A stretch of DNA of 64,000 nt, taken from Ceratotherium simum simum. Its lineage: Eukaryota; Chordata; Mammalia; Perissodactyla; Rhinocerotidae. Position 1 is the stretch's first letter, and each line of letters begins with the position of its first letter. Both the position numbers and the translations under genes were made by a program. The notes beneath the pieces were generated by a model, which was given only the letters and a program-made list of their open reading frames with translations, was not told the origin of the DNA and searched no databases. Positions 26,483 through 38,290 of this stretch are shown here, piece after piece. The DNA is taken from the NCBI RefSeq assembly GCF_000283155.1, contig NW_004454197.1, positions 16,007,658 to 16,071,657 of the forward strand, written 5' to 3'.

Positions 26483-28439
26483 AAGGCAAATTACTTGTGA
26501 TCATTCTGAAGTGCCAAAGAAGCCCCCTGTTCCTGGGCCTTTCTGAGGGCAGGAGGGCTGAGTGGATCAGGAGCCTGTCCTGCTGAGAGAGGCGAGATGA
26601 CGAGCTGGTCCCCTTAGAGGAGCCCCATGTGCTGCTTGCTGCCGTGTCCCATGGTTTCCTGCCATCTTCCTCCACTCCTGGCCCCGTGTTCCTTTTTGGT
26701 CCTCTCTCTAGACAAAGGGTGATCCTCGAGCCAGCGTTGGCCTGGCTCCTGGGTTACTGTGCTGTGGGCTGATCAACTGTTCCTGTCAACCTGGGGCTGA
26801 GGAGGCTGCCACGACACAGCAGTCCTGGGCAATCTGGGACGAGTTGGTCACCCCATGGCATGTCACTGCAGGTCACAGTGCATTGTGGGTCCCAGAGAAG
26901 CACCCACATGGAGGTGACAGTCTCTGAGGGCTTTGATGCCGACATGCTCTAGGGTCATTCTGTTGGCCTTGTTTTTTACTTTCTTTTCCTAATTGGAAGA
27001 ATCAACAAGTGACAGAAGATGAGAGAAGAAGGGCAGGTCCCATCATTGCCCTGGGTAGGCAGGGCAGAGGTGGGCTTGTCCTTGTCCGTGGGGATAGGGA
27101 GATGCCAGGTGTGGTGTGTGGGCCAGGTGAGGTGGTGGGATGAGAGCCAGGTAGAGGGACAATACTCCCTTGGGTTTGGGAGCCGTGCTCCCAGGTGATT
27201 GAGGAAAGTGTGGCCACAGACGCAGGGAGCAGAAGCATTGCGGTAGAAGGATCCTGTTGGCAGAGAGACGGGAGGAGCCGAGGGGAGCAGACTAGTGCCC
27301 TAGGTGACGGAGAGTGCTGGGAATAGACCAAGCGACCATGTCCATTCGGTAGGAAGGGGCCTGGGTGCTTAGAGAAGGAACAGCATAACTTTGTGTGATG
27401 TGAAGACAAGTAGTCCCCATCCACAGGGATGTAGCCCAAAAAGTAAAAGGATGTCTCTGGGTCTTAAACCCAGGTGACCTGCTTTGTCACCTCCTCCTGA
27501 CCAGAAGCCCTCAAGCAGTGATCCAGCCCATAGCAGGGGCCCTCCTGGCTGAGAGCATCGTACAGTCTCTGGGATTCCCAGGCCTATCCCTGAGCCAGTG
27601 AGCCTGCTGGGAAACTCTGTTTCTTAAGGCTAGCACAACCTGACAGCCCCACCTCCGTCCATTGCCCTTGCTGGGGCGATTAAACTACAGAACCAGAGAA
27701 AGAAGCACTAGGAGCAGAGTAATTTGAGCAATCTGAGCTGGATCACTTCAGCTCTTCTCCTTCTGAAGACAAAGGTGATTCTGCTCTCCTAACCTGCCAC
27801 GGTGGTGAACACAGCCCACATCCAGCACCGAGAGGAGGGGGGCTCCCTCGCCCAGCAGTAATCAGGGAGCTGAGAGCCCGGGTCTGTAATCATGGAGAAA
27901 TACAAAGTCCTTTTGATTGCCTCTCCTCTGGCCTGGTAGAGTTGCTCCAGAGATGTGTTTATTAGGGTGATAACTAGCCCAGGATTGATTTCTTTCCTAA
28001 AGTCCCGAGTGACGTGATTGAGCAGTAAGGAATGGCTGCATCATGTGGTCAGCTAAAAGCATGCTGGGGAGGAGAGTGTTTATAATTATATTATTTATCT
28101 CTGATATGAACGTTACCGAGGCGATCCATTGACATTTCTCCAGTCAGAGCATGTGGAGCCGGGAGCTGGACACATACGCATGGTGCAGCTGAGGTGGGCT
28201 CTGGTTACCCTGAGGAAGAGCAGGCTTCATTTTCTTTCCATCAGCATTTTGGGGGCCCTGCCCTGGATGGTCAATTTTTTCATATATATTTCTCTATTTT
28301 TTTAATCAAATTTTGGTGTCACTGCCTTATCTTACACCCAAGTCTGTTTTTTCCCTGAGATGACGTGTCTTCTGGGGTATACTGTGGATGTCTTCTTGGA
28401 CAGCTTTGCTTAGAATGGGTGTCAGGGAGAGGAGAGAGA

Positions 28440-28440
28440 T

Positions 28441-28483
<43 letters not shown>

Positions 28484-28510
28484 TTGTGTGTGAGAGAAAG
28501 AGAGAGAGAG
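28440..28510 (+). repeat. TG microsatellite followed by GA run
   Basis: An uninterrupted TG array of about 40 bases, then tatttgtgtgtgagag and a short GA tract. It is the cleanest dinucleotide array in the window and likely polymorphic. Confidence 0.95.
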
Positions 28511-31314
28511 CGCAAGCGCATCTTTGAAGGAAAGGTATTCTGCTCACAAAAGAAATTTAACACCTCGTGGTGTTATTTTTCACCATGTTTATGTTATTTT
28601 TTACATCTTCTACCCTTGGCATGAGGGGAAATGATTGATATTCAAGCAAGTTCTTTAGAAAAAAAAAATCTTCCCAACTCAGATTTCTGTGTCAGCTCAG
28701 AATGTATCGTTTTTTCATGCTTTGCTCTTTGGATTTATAACTCTGTTTAGACTATTCCATACATTTTAGGTATATTTTGTGCCTTCAGACACTGCAAATA
28801 ATAATCAGCATTTGGATTAAAGTTGTTTAATAATAAAACTCGACTTTGCTCCCTACATTCTTCTTCTCTGGGATGAAGAAATGCTGTGTGCTTGTTTCTG
28901 GGCATGCTGCTGTCAGACGCTGAATTCTGTCTCATTGGCGTGGACAGTCGTGAGAGAAACTTCTCTGACCCAGTGGGTCTCAGATATGCCTGGGGGTGGA
29001 GGCACGCCATCCTCACGCGGTGTGCATCCAGAGGCCCTCCCACATCCACCAGAGAGCAATGTGAGGGACAGGCTGAGGAGCAATTCTAATTTTTGGTTAA
29101 CCTGACAGTTTTTTGTAAAATGTGGGTTTTTGGAAAGCTCCTAAGGGAGAATTGGGCCATCCTACATAGAGAAGGGCTCCCGGGGCCTTGTGGAATGAGC
29201 ATCCTTTTAAGTGTCAGCTAACTTTGTTTCTTCTCTCATCTCTACACTTATTCTGAAGGCAGATAAGTTGCTTCCCTGTGCTTAGGCCTCAGGGTGAAGG
29301 GACTGTCACTCTTTGAGGACCCACAGCTTGGCTTCTCAGTATGTGGCCCTCAGAGGGTCTGTGGGTATCATTCTCCCATGAACATCCATATGCCCTGTCA
29401 TCTCTATGTGCCCAAGATCACCAGCCTGGGCCCTGGACCCGCAGATTCATATGCTCCCCAGCCCCATCTTCTGTATCACAAGGTTCCCCTCTGACTTCTA
29501 GGCCTTTGTGGGAGAAACAGCTCCGCTGTCAGCCTTGGGCCAAATAGGGCTGGGACCTGAGGAGTCTGGTTTTCAGTGTCAAGGTCTCAGCTTCCAGGAA
29601 CTGAAAGGAGAAAGTCCACTCCTTGTTCTTCTGCGCCTGCACCAATGAGAGGCTTCTCTGATGTTGGGGGCCAGCTGCAAAGGCTGGGGCGGGGAGACAC
29701 TGAGACCCAACAGACCTTCCCAGATTACCTGAACAGACAGAAGGATCTGGACAGGACTCCCAAAGGGCTACATTCTTTAAAGAAAATGCTGCCCGGTTCC
29801 TAAATTCTAAGTCCTCCCAAATCTTAGCAAGGTGAAACTAATTCCATACCTAAATTTGTCTTTTCAAGCACTGAATGAAGACCAGGGACACATCAAGGAA
29901 GAAAGACCACTGAGCATAAAGGCCATTATGACGTGGAAGGAACATTGGGTTCCTCTGGCCTGTGCCCTCTCGTTTAACAATCAGGATGGGCAAGGTCCGA
30001 TGGAGAACTTGGGTGTCTGTGTGACCTTATGCTTCCGAGACTAAGGGGTTACTTACTCACGGGCCTCTGCCTTCATTCTCAGGGAACTTTCTCGAGGAAC
30101 TCACCTTTCACTCCCACAGGTACCTGCTCACGAATTAGTGCCTGTGTCTGAACAAAAGCCTTGTTTTGTGCTCCTAGCTTTGGCAACACGAGATTAGATA
30201 AAATCTCCAAAAATTTTAACTGACCTTTCCCTGCCATGGACACAACAAAAAAGACAGCATTTCTGTTCCCAATGTAATGTTTCTTATGTCTAAAATATTA
30301 TTTTATTTCATGCCCTTAGTTGCTTTTAATAAATGAAATTATGTTTGATTCTTATTATTCTCACTGTTCATACCAGGAAACTCCAGATAGGTTAACAATT
30401 TCCTGTGCCAATAACTTTAATGATCGTTTTTTTCGCCTCTCCGTGGTATGTAGTCAGACAGATTACTTATGAGAGAAGTGCACATATTCCAGATAAATCT
30501 GGAGAGCTAATAGTCACCTCCTGCAAAGGAGGAAGGAACAATTGCTAATGATGTCAGACCCTCCCTCCAGCTTTTGATCTCTCACCTCCAAACTTGATGT
30601 TAATGCTGAGCTCCAAAGAGAGGGGAGGTTCTCTCCACAGCAAGAAAAACTCCTGTTACAGAAATCTGCAATGGCCGATGGCTGGGATCGGGAGGAGGGA
30701 GCACCAGGATGCACGAACAAATGTGTCTCAGTGAGTGCTCAGTTGTTGGTAGGTTCGAGCATACAGTTGCCAGGAGCAACCAGGTGTCCAAGCTCAGAGG
30801 GAAACAAAATATTCAGAACACACTGAATAAGAAATAAGAAGTAAGTATACACAAGCACATGTATGCATATACACACACTCAAGCACAGACATTGAGGTCC
30901 ATACACACACCCTCACCAGTTGGGGCACACACACGTAGGCTTTAAAAGCACACAGCAATGCACTTGGGTGATGCAAGCAGATGAAGTCGTGCTCATCAGA
31001 TCTGGAAAACAGAGTTCAGGGGAGGAAAGAGGCTGTTTCAGGACTTCCCTGCCCAGTGCACAGTCTCAATGCAACAACCAGCCAAGTGACGCTCTGCAAT
31101 CGGCTGCCATCCGTGGAGGAAGACACAGCTCCCACAAAGTGACCTCTCTCTGGCCAGGTGTGTGCACAGAGACATTTCCTCTGTCACCAAACCCTTGTTC
31201 TGAAACCGTCCTGATTTTCAACCAGAATCCCAAAATATGCAAAGAAATCGCAAGCATTCTCCAATTCATCCTAATTGTTTCCAGATAAGAACATCCACTA
31301 TCACATCCGTATCA

Positions 31315-31505
31315 GTGACTGTTTATTGATCAGGTATAGTGTTCCAGGGACTATACTCTTTACATACAAATGCTTTTTCATTCTCAGACCAGCCCCGCAA
31401 GGTAGACATTACTACCCAAAATTTACAGAAAAGGGAAAATGAGACTCAAAAAGATGTGGTCCTGGAGCTGGTAAGTGGTCGTGCTGGGATCCACGCTTCC
31501 TGGTC
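31315..31505 (-). repeat. MIR (antisense)
   Basis: tttattgatcaggtatagtg, ccccgcaaggtagacattac, aatttacagaaaagggaaaa and gtgctgggatcca follow antisense MIR order. Confidence 0.7.
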
Positions 31506-32479
31506 TTTCCCACCCCCTAGCGCATGCTCCTGTCAGAGCAGCTGGCTCTCCCCGGGTAGAGGGTGCTCCTGCTGTCTCTCACCGATGGAACCTGCTGGTC
31601 TTCTCTGTCCCAAGGCGCGGTGGCACCAGCCCCACCAGGTCCCTCAGCCTCCGCGTCAGCTGCCTCCTCTCCGGCGGCCTCAGGGCATGTTGGTGAGTAT
31701 CTGCTTATGCATCCCTGAAGCGGCAGGGGCTAGCCTGGGCTAACAGGGTTACTCCTAACTGCAGAACCTGGGCCAGGTGCCTGCTCAGAAGCATCAGGGT
31801 CAGCCAGGTTCCCTCAGAAGATGGGAAGATGAGCTGCTTCTCCCAGGCTCTCTCGTCCTCTTGTCTCCCCAAAAAGTCTCTCCGTCTGTTGAAGGCAAAC
31901 TGTATGTCAGGCCAAGGGAAGCTCTGGGGCAGACTAGTGCTCTACAGAGTTTTAGGATTCTCCCCCAGAGCAGAAATTCCTCCCTGGAAGTCCTTGGATA
32001 GATCTCAGAGGTGCCTGAGAGCTTTCTAAAATTGTTTGTCATATTGCTGAGTTACTGTATGTGTATGCATTTTTTCCTGGAACAGGGTTCATATCTTCCA
32101 ATATATTCTTAAAATTCTCTTACAAAAGCTCTAAGCCGCTGCCCTTAAGAGTTGGGAGTCAGTCAAGCCCCTGTGTCCCACTCTCCCAATGCCAAAATAT
32201 TTAGGTGTAATCCCATTTCGGTACCCATCTGAGGGGGAAAATCATCACAGAACAGCAGCCAGAGGAGGGAGCGTGGGAAATGCACTGCATGTGGTGCTTT
32301 AACTCCGGGGCTTTAACTCAGAGGCAGAGAAGTCCCACAAGATGCAGAGGTGACGGGGCAATGCTGAAGCCCTAAGCCTGGTGCACGGGAAAGTGGGCCA
32401 GACAAGGCAAAGGAACCGATGTTGAAGCTGCCTGAGTCTGGACTGGAACCCTACTTTGGGCACGTATTGGCCCTGACGT

Positions 32480-32575
32480 CTTGAGCATGTGTTTTACTTG
32501 TTTGAGTTTCACTGTTTCAATCAGATATTAATGACAATAATAGCCATCTCTGTCTTTTGTGAGAATACCATAGTT
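32480..32575 (+). repeat. MIR fragment (sense)
   Basis: gttttacttgtttgagtttc then aatgacaataatagccatct matches the MIR core and 3' side, directly abutting an opposite-strand MIR. Confidence 0.5.
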
Positions 32576-32589
32576 AGTGATCATCAGGG

Positions 32590-32790
32590 TAGCTGGGAGT
32601 TATTGAGTGTTTACTATGTGCCAGAGCCTCCCCTGCAGGGTCTCGTTTATTCCTACTATTATAGTAGGACCTGGTGGCTAATGAGGAAAATGAAGCTCGG
32701 AGAAGCTCAGTGTGGTGCTCACACAGCGCAGAAGGGATGTGATGTCCCGGCAGTCTGTGTGCAGAGCCCACGCTTCCACTCAGGACCCAA
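32590..32790 (-). repeat. MIR (antisense)
   Basis: ttattgagtgtttactatgt and gccag at the start, then gaggaaaatgaagctcggag and a cacacagcgcagaag segment, give near-complete antisense MIR order. Confidence 0.75.
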
Positions 32791-33254
32791 TGTTCGTACT
32801 TCATGTTGCAAGTATCAGCGCAGGGCCGGAGACACATCTGCACTTGCTTTGTTCTCCTAGTCTGGCTCCTGGGTGGCAGGCTCAGGAAGAAGGCATTGGC
32901 GTCCCTTAGACCTCCAGCTACACAAATGCTGAGTGTCAATAAAAGAAGTGAGACCCAGTTTTTCATTTTGGTTCTGGATTTTCTAGCTGTGTGTTCTTGG
33001 ATTTGAGGTGATGAGAATGCATCTATGGTGCTATCTGATCGGATCCATGATGGCTAGAATGATATTTTCCTAGTTTATAAGATTCTCTCTTCTGACGTCT
33101 GAGCCCCATGTGGAACCAACACAGATCCCAGAGGCCAAGGCTGGCTCCTGACAAGCAAGACCATGCTTACTTTTGCTTCAAGAAGGTCAGATTACTTTCT
33201 TCTGCATTAAGTTGGAGCCAAATCTACGGCCTAGTGCTCACACAATAAGTACAA

Positions 33255-33430
33255 ACCAGGGATCAGACAGATCTGGCTTAAAATCCGGTCTTTGTCACTC
33301 AGCAGATGGGTATTCTCAGTCCCATCGCTATCATCTCGGAGTCTCTGTTGTGTCCCCTCACCTGTGCAAGGGGTCCTGAGTCCTGAGCTGTTGTTGGGAC
33401 CAGTGATAACGCAAGTAAGGTGCCTGCACA
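33255..33430 (+). repeat. MIR (sense)
   Basis: gatcagacagatctggctta then aaatccggtctttgtcactc and the gtgcaaggggtcctgag region fit a diverged sense MIR. Confidence 0.5.
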
Positions 33431-34724
33431 AATACGCTCTCACAAATGGCAGTTCTTGGGATGGTCGCATACCTACAGCATCCTACTTCTCGGTGGGAAC
33501 TGCTCAGCCTCTGACTTGAGCCAAGCATCTCATCCATAGTGTTCACATATGGAACCCTTCCTTCCAGCTTGGGCAGGAGGCAGAGTTGCCTGGCAGGGTG
33601 GAAAATAGTAGCGTTTCCATTTCCCCCCTTGGCACGGGGATGCTTGCTCTGTGCCCCATCCCTGTCCCACGGGGAGCTGACAGCTCTGGCAGCCCTTACT
33701 CAGTTGCTGAGACCTACTCAGGAAATAATTCTGATTGTTCCCAGGAAGCAAATGAAAAGCAGCGTGGCTCACCTGGAGAGGTGTGACTCGACTGTGAGCT
33801 GTTCAGTCAGAACCCTCACAGTGCCTGACTTCCAGACACACTCGTGAGGGCGTGCAGACAAGAAGCACCACGCTCTGGGGAGGAAGCGCCTCTGAAGCTA
33901 GCAGAGGCCCTAAAGAGTCCTCAGGATATAGGGAGGGCGAGGTCCATATAGTCCATAAAACCCCAGACCTTCAGGGGGCTTCCTGGGGAGATGGCCCTTT
34001 GCTTCCAAGGTAGGATCCAATTTCCTCATGTTTTAGGGAAAAAATAAAGGCGTGAATCTGGAGCGACAAAGAGTATATGTGCTGAAATAATTTTACATTG
34101 ATTCTGTGCCTCTTTTTTAGCTTCTGCTACTACCTTAGGGCTGACACTCACAGGAGCTGAGTCTTCCTCAGTCAGCAACTTGTGGTCTGGACAAGCTAAT
34201 TATCCCATGTGGAAGGTGACTCTCGCATTCAGGAGAAAATGGCAGAGCTAGATCAGTAGGGATCCTGCTGAGTAAGAAAGAGAGGGTACTGAGGAATTTG
34301 AGGAGAGAGACTATTCAGAAAGATGCATGCTGGCCACGGAAAGCCATGAGCATAGTAGAGACGCCTGAGGATACAAAGAGCAGCACACCCTTATCACGGG
34401 AAGGGTAGGAGGGAACGTGTCTTCTAACTGGGAGAGAGGAGGTGTGGAAAGAGCAGCCTGAGTCCATCTCCAGGGAACGAGCCATCGGTGGTGATTTCAC
34501 AAGCAGTGAGCTGGGGGAGCACATACTCTGATTCCCCTCCCTCTAATCTCCTGCCCATGCCGAGAGCAGAGGGCAGGGAGCCTGCTGAGACAGCTCGCAG
34601 GGACCAGCTTCCTGGGGCACAGAGCAGGGTGGAGGAGGAGGAACGGGTATGAGGTAGGGTGAGGGGGAGAAATAAAAGACATTTAATATAGCAGGGTCCA
34701 GAGGGAGTAAAAGGGGATTCACAT

Positions 34725-34897
34725 GGATTATATGTTTATTGTATCCTAGGAGAATTAATTCATTTCTTACCTTGGAAAATAAAGAAATCTCTTTTTGACA
34801 AATGAGGAAAAGGAGACTCAGAATAATTAAGTGGTTTGCTCAAGGTGGTCCAACTTGTCTGTGAGCCTACGTAAAACCTGTGCTCTTTCCACCCAGA
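34725..34897 (-). repeat. MIR (antisense)
   Basis: ttgacaaatgaggaaaagga, gactcagaataattaagtgg and cctgtgctctttccaccca follow the antisense MIR core and end. Confidence 0.65.
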
Positions 34898-35160
34898 GTG
34901 CCCTGCGTGTTCAGAAGATGTAGATGTGAGACATCGTCAGGCAGAGGGTCACCTCCCCAGATCTGGGGCTTAGCCACCATGATTACAAGCCTGTGGGTGA
35001 GGGTAGGCAGAGTGGAGTATGAGGCATTTGTGGAGAAAACAGTCGTGCGCTTTTTCACAGTTGAGGCAGAATGCCTGTATCTTGCAAAACTCTGATGCGG
35101 TTGTTGGAGGCCACTCTTCTGAATGGATCCCCAGAGAATACCAAGGCAGGCCACTACACG

Positions 35161-35410
35161 GGAGGCAGTGTGTTGGAATCAGAAAGGTGTAATTTTAAAG
35201 TCAGGTTCTGCTGTTTTCTAGCTATATGACCACGAGTAAGTCACTCAACCTCTCTGATCATCAGCTTGCACATCTATGAAACCTTTACAATGAGGGCAGG
35301 ATCCCATCTCAAAGGATGAAATACCAAAAACTTGGGATAAAGCACCTAGTACAACATTAATGGCTGGCACATAGGGAGTGCTCAGTCCACGATAACCGTC
35401 GTCAGTGTAG
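35161..35410 (+). repeat. MIR, nearly full length (sense)
   Basis: About 250 bp covering the whole consensus: ctgttttctagctatatgac, gtaagtcactcaacctctct, aaaggatgaaataccaaaaa and gctggcacatagggagtgct in order. Confidence 0.8.
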
Positions 35411-35449
35411 GAAAGATGGTCACAAAGGGCCTGACTACAAGGTCACAGT

Positions 35450-38164
35450 TTAGAAATACACTTGTTAAAAAATTATAAAATACGCTCAGAAAGGTGCACA
35501 AATCATAAGTGTACAGCTCGATTCATTTTAGCAAGGTGAGCACTCTCATGTAGCCACGAGCCAAAACAAAATAGAACATTACCACCTTCCCAATTGACAC
35601 TTTCAGAACCCCTAACAGCTATCAGTTCTATAACCACTGATTAATTCCGTATATTTTGAAATACATAGATAGAATCAATTATCCTTTTTTTGTCCCGCTT
35701 TTTTCATTCATAATGACTTTAGAGATTTATCTACTGTTCTGCATGAAGTTCATCTTCATTGCAGTCGAGGATTTAATTATGTGAACGTCACAATTTATGC
35801 ATTCTGCTGTTGATAGACTTTTGGTTTGTTTTCATTTTGCATTATTACAAATAGTGTCTATGAACATTTTTTGTATATGATTTTGGGCGAAGTTATGTAC
35901 ATCTTTCTGTTGGAGTGCTGGGTCATAGGTAGGCATCTGTTCGGCATTATTTCAATATTGCTGAAAAGTTTCCAGAAATAGTTGTACTGATTATGCCCTT
36001 TACCTGTGACGTTTGAGAGTTGCAACTGTTCCATATCCTCTAACACCAACACTAGTGCTGTCAGATATTCTAATGCCAGCCATTCTAGTGGGAATGTAGT
36101 GTACCTAATTGTGATTTTAATTTGCATTCTCCTGGTGACTAATGAGACTGAAACCTTTCCATATGCTTGTCTGAATATCTGCTTTTGTATCAAATGTCTC
36201 TCTTCTGTACCATGACTTGCCTTCTCACTCTCTTTCTGGTATCTTTTGATGAACGGAAGTTCTTAACAAACATAGGCTCATGTACCAGCTTTTCCCTTAT
36301 CCTCAATGCTCTGCGGGTCCTGTTTCTGAAAGTGTTACCCAACCCAGGCCAGGGAGGTATTCTCTTATGTTTCCTTCTGGATGTGTGATTGTTGTTCTTT
36401 CATATTTACATCCTCCTGGAACTGATTTTTGAGTATGATGTGAGATAGAGGTTCAAATACATTTTTTAAAATACAGATATTTGATTATTCCAGCACCATC
36501 CATAGAAAAAGAGTCCCTTTGTCGTCATCGTTGTCATGTCAGATTTATTATAGAACCAAGTGATCTTGTATGCGTTGGCCTGTTTGCATGATTGGTTCTG
36601 TCGACATATTTGTCCATTTGCAGCAGTACCACACTATCCTAGTTACTGTAGGTTTGTAAGCAGTCTCGATGTCTGGTAATGTAAGTCAGTCCTTTACATT
36701 CACACATAAGTTTTAGAACCACCGTCCTATATTCCATAAAAATCCTCTTGAGATTTTGATTGAAACTGCATTGAATCCAGAAATAAATTTGGGGAAAATT
36801 GACACTTTTCCATTCCTTACTTTCAACTTTTCTGTGTTCTTATATTTAAGGTGTGGCATTTGTAAGGCAGATTAAAGTTCTGTGTAAGTGTGTATGTTTG
36901 TATAGTATAGTATTTTAGTATAGTCTTTTAAAAACTTTAATTGAAGTAATTAGTTCATTCACATTCAATGTAATTGCTGATGTATTTGGATTAGATCTAT
37001 AATCTCATTATACTTTTCAATTTGTCCCTCTTGTTCTATGTTAATTATCTCCTTTTTTGCCTTCTTCATCGTAAAATAATGCTTTGTTATTCAATATCCT
37101 GTCTCCATTAGCTTGTTGGGTGTATATTCTTATATGCTCCAAATTCTTAAAGCAATTACTCTAAAGATATAAATATGTATTTTTACCAGGTTCAAGACAA
37201 GGTCAGAACCTTAAAACACTTTTAATCTATTTATTATTTTATTTCCGACCTTTTATTATTTTAAGTCTACATATATTTTTGACGAGACAAGACGTTATCA
37301 TGGTTACATACAGTCAGGAATCATTTGGGTTTCTCAATATATTTATCTTTTCTGTGTCTCTTCATTTCTTCCTCCATGTCTCTGTTTCTTTCTGGGATTA
37401 TTTTTATTCTGCCCCAAGAACTCTCTTAAGAATTCTTTTAGCTGTTGGTCTGTTGGTGACCAATATCACCCTCTTTTTTGGGAGAAGTCTAGAAATACAT
37501 CTTTATTTTTCCCTTCAAAGGATATTTTCACGGGATACAGAATTCTAGGTCAGCATTTATTTTTTTTCAACACCTTAAAAATATCATTTCTTTGTCTTCT
37601 GGCTTCCAGAGTTTCTGCTGAAGTCACTTCTCAGTACTATTGTTTTTCTTTGAAGGTAATATGTCTTTTTTTCTGACTGCTTTTAGGATTTCTCTTTGTC
37701 TTTGGTTTTTAAGCACTTTTACTGTGATGTGTTTAATGTGGTTTTCTTTGAATTTCTCATGCTTGGTTTTTTAGAATTTTTTGAATCTATGAATTATTGT
37801 CATTTGTCAGGTTGGGTAAAATTTTAACCACTTTCTCTTTCTTTCCCTTCTGTGCCTCTCTGTGTATTTACACTTTTTTTTTTTTTTTTAAAGCATGATA
37901 CATAGATCCCTTAGGCTCTTTGCTGTGTTTTCTATCATTTTTTTTTTTTAACTACCTTTTTCAGTCTAGCTATTTTTTACAGACTGAGCACATCTTTTTT
38001 TTTTTTCTTTGTCCAAATCCTAGATCACTGATGGGTCTGGTTTTATTTTTGTGTGTTTTTTCTATTGGTTATATTTTTAATTCAAAATATTCTTTGTTTT
38101 TTAAATTCTTTTCCACACTTCACATATATTCATCCTTATCAAAATGATAAGTAATATTATTTTT
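35450..38164 (-). mobile_element. Old L1, antisense (3' end, ORF2 remnants, toward 5' region)
   Basis: Read on the - strand this is an L1: a 3' terminal region near 35450-35900, degenerate ORF2 through about 36900 (for example antisense gaatcc/attgaaactgcattgaatcc and accacactatcctagttact), then AT-rich sequence toward the element's 5' part. Stops and frameshifts are dense, so no intact ORF remains. Confidence 0.75.
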
Positions 38165-38290
38165 AATAGGCTATATTTTTTAGAGTACTTTTAGGCTCAC
38201 AGCAAAACTAAGTGGAAAGGAGAGAGTTCCCCATCTACCTCTCGTCCCCACACATGCACAGTCGCCTCCACTAGCAACATTCTATTACAA
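38165..38290 (-). mobile_element. L1 3'-end fragment (antisense) within older L1 sequence
   Basis: ttaggctcacagcaaaacta, agtggaaaggagagagttcc and cccacacatgcacagtcgcc are a medium-age L1 3' end, antisense, lying between two parts of older L1 5' sequence. Confidence 0.6.

Larger units (their letters stand above)
26217..26500 (+). other. GRID1: GRID1 3' untranslated region (predicted)
   Basis: The segment runs from the stop codon to the likely cleavage region about 18 nt after AATAAA. It starts GC-rich (CCCGCCCGCCCATCC-type runs), then holds a short imperfect CA tract at about 26296-26330 and turns AT-rich. The end at about 26500 is inferred from the poly(A) signal and the T/G-rich bases after it; a longer isoform using later signals cannot be excluded. 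Confidence 0.75.
26501..35440. other. Gene-free sequence downstream of GRID1
   Basis: No exon or gene is supported. Contains a TG microsatellite at 28.4 kb and several MIRs, listed separately. 26520-28260 and 28620-31300 show nothing that I can name; the open frames here are short and without family resemblance. Confidence 0.7.
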
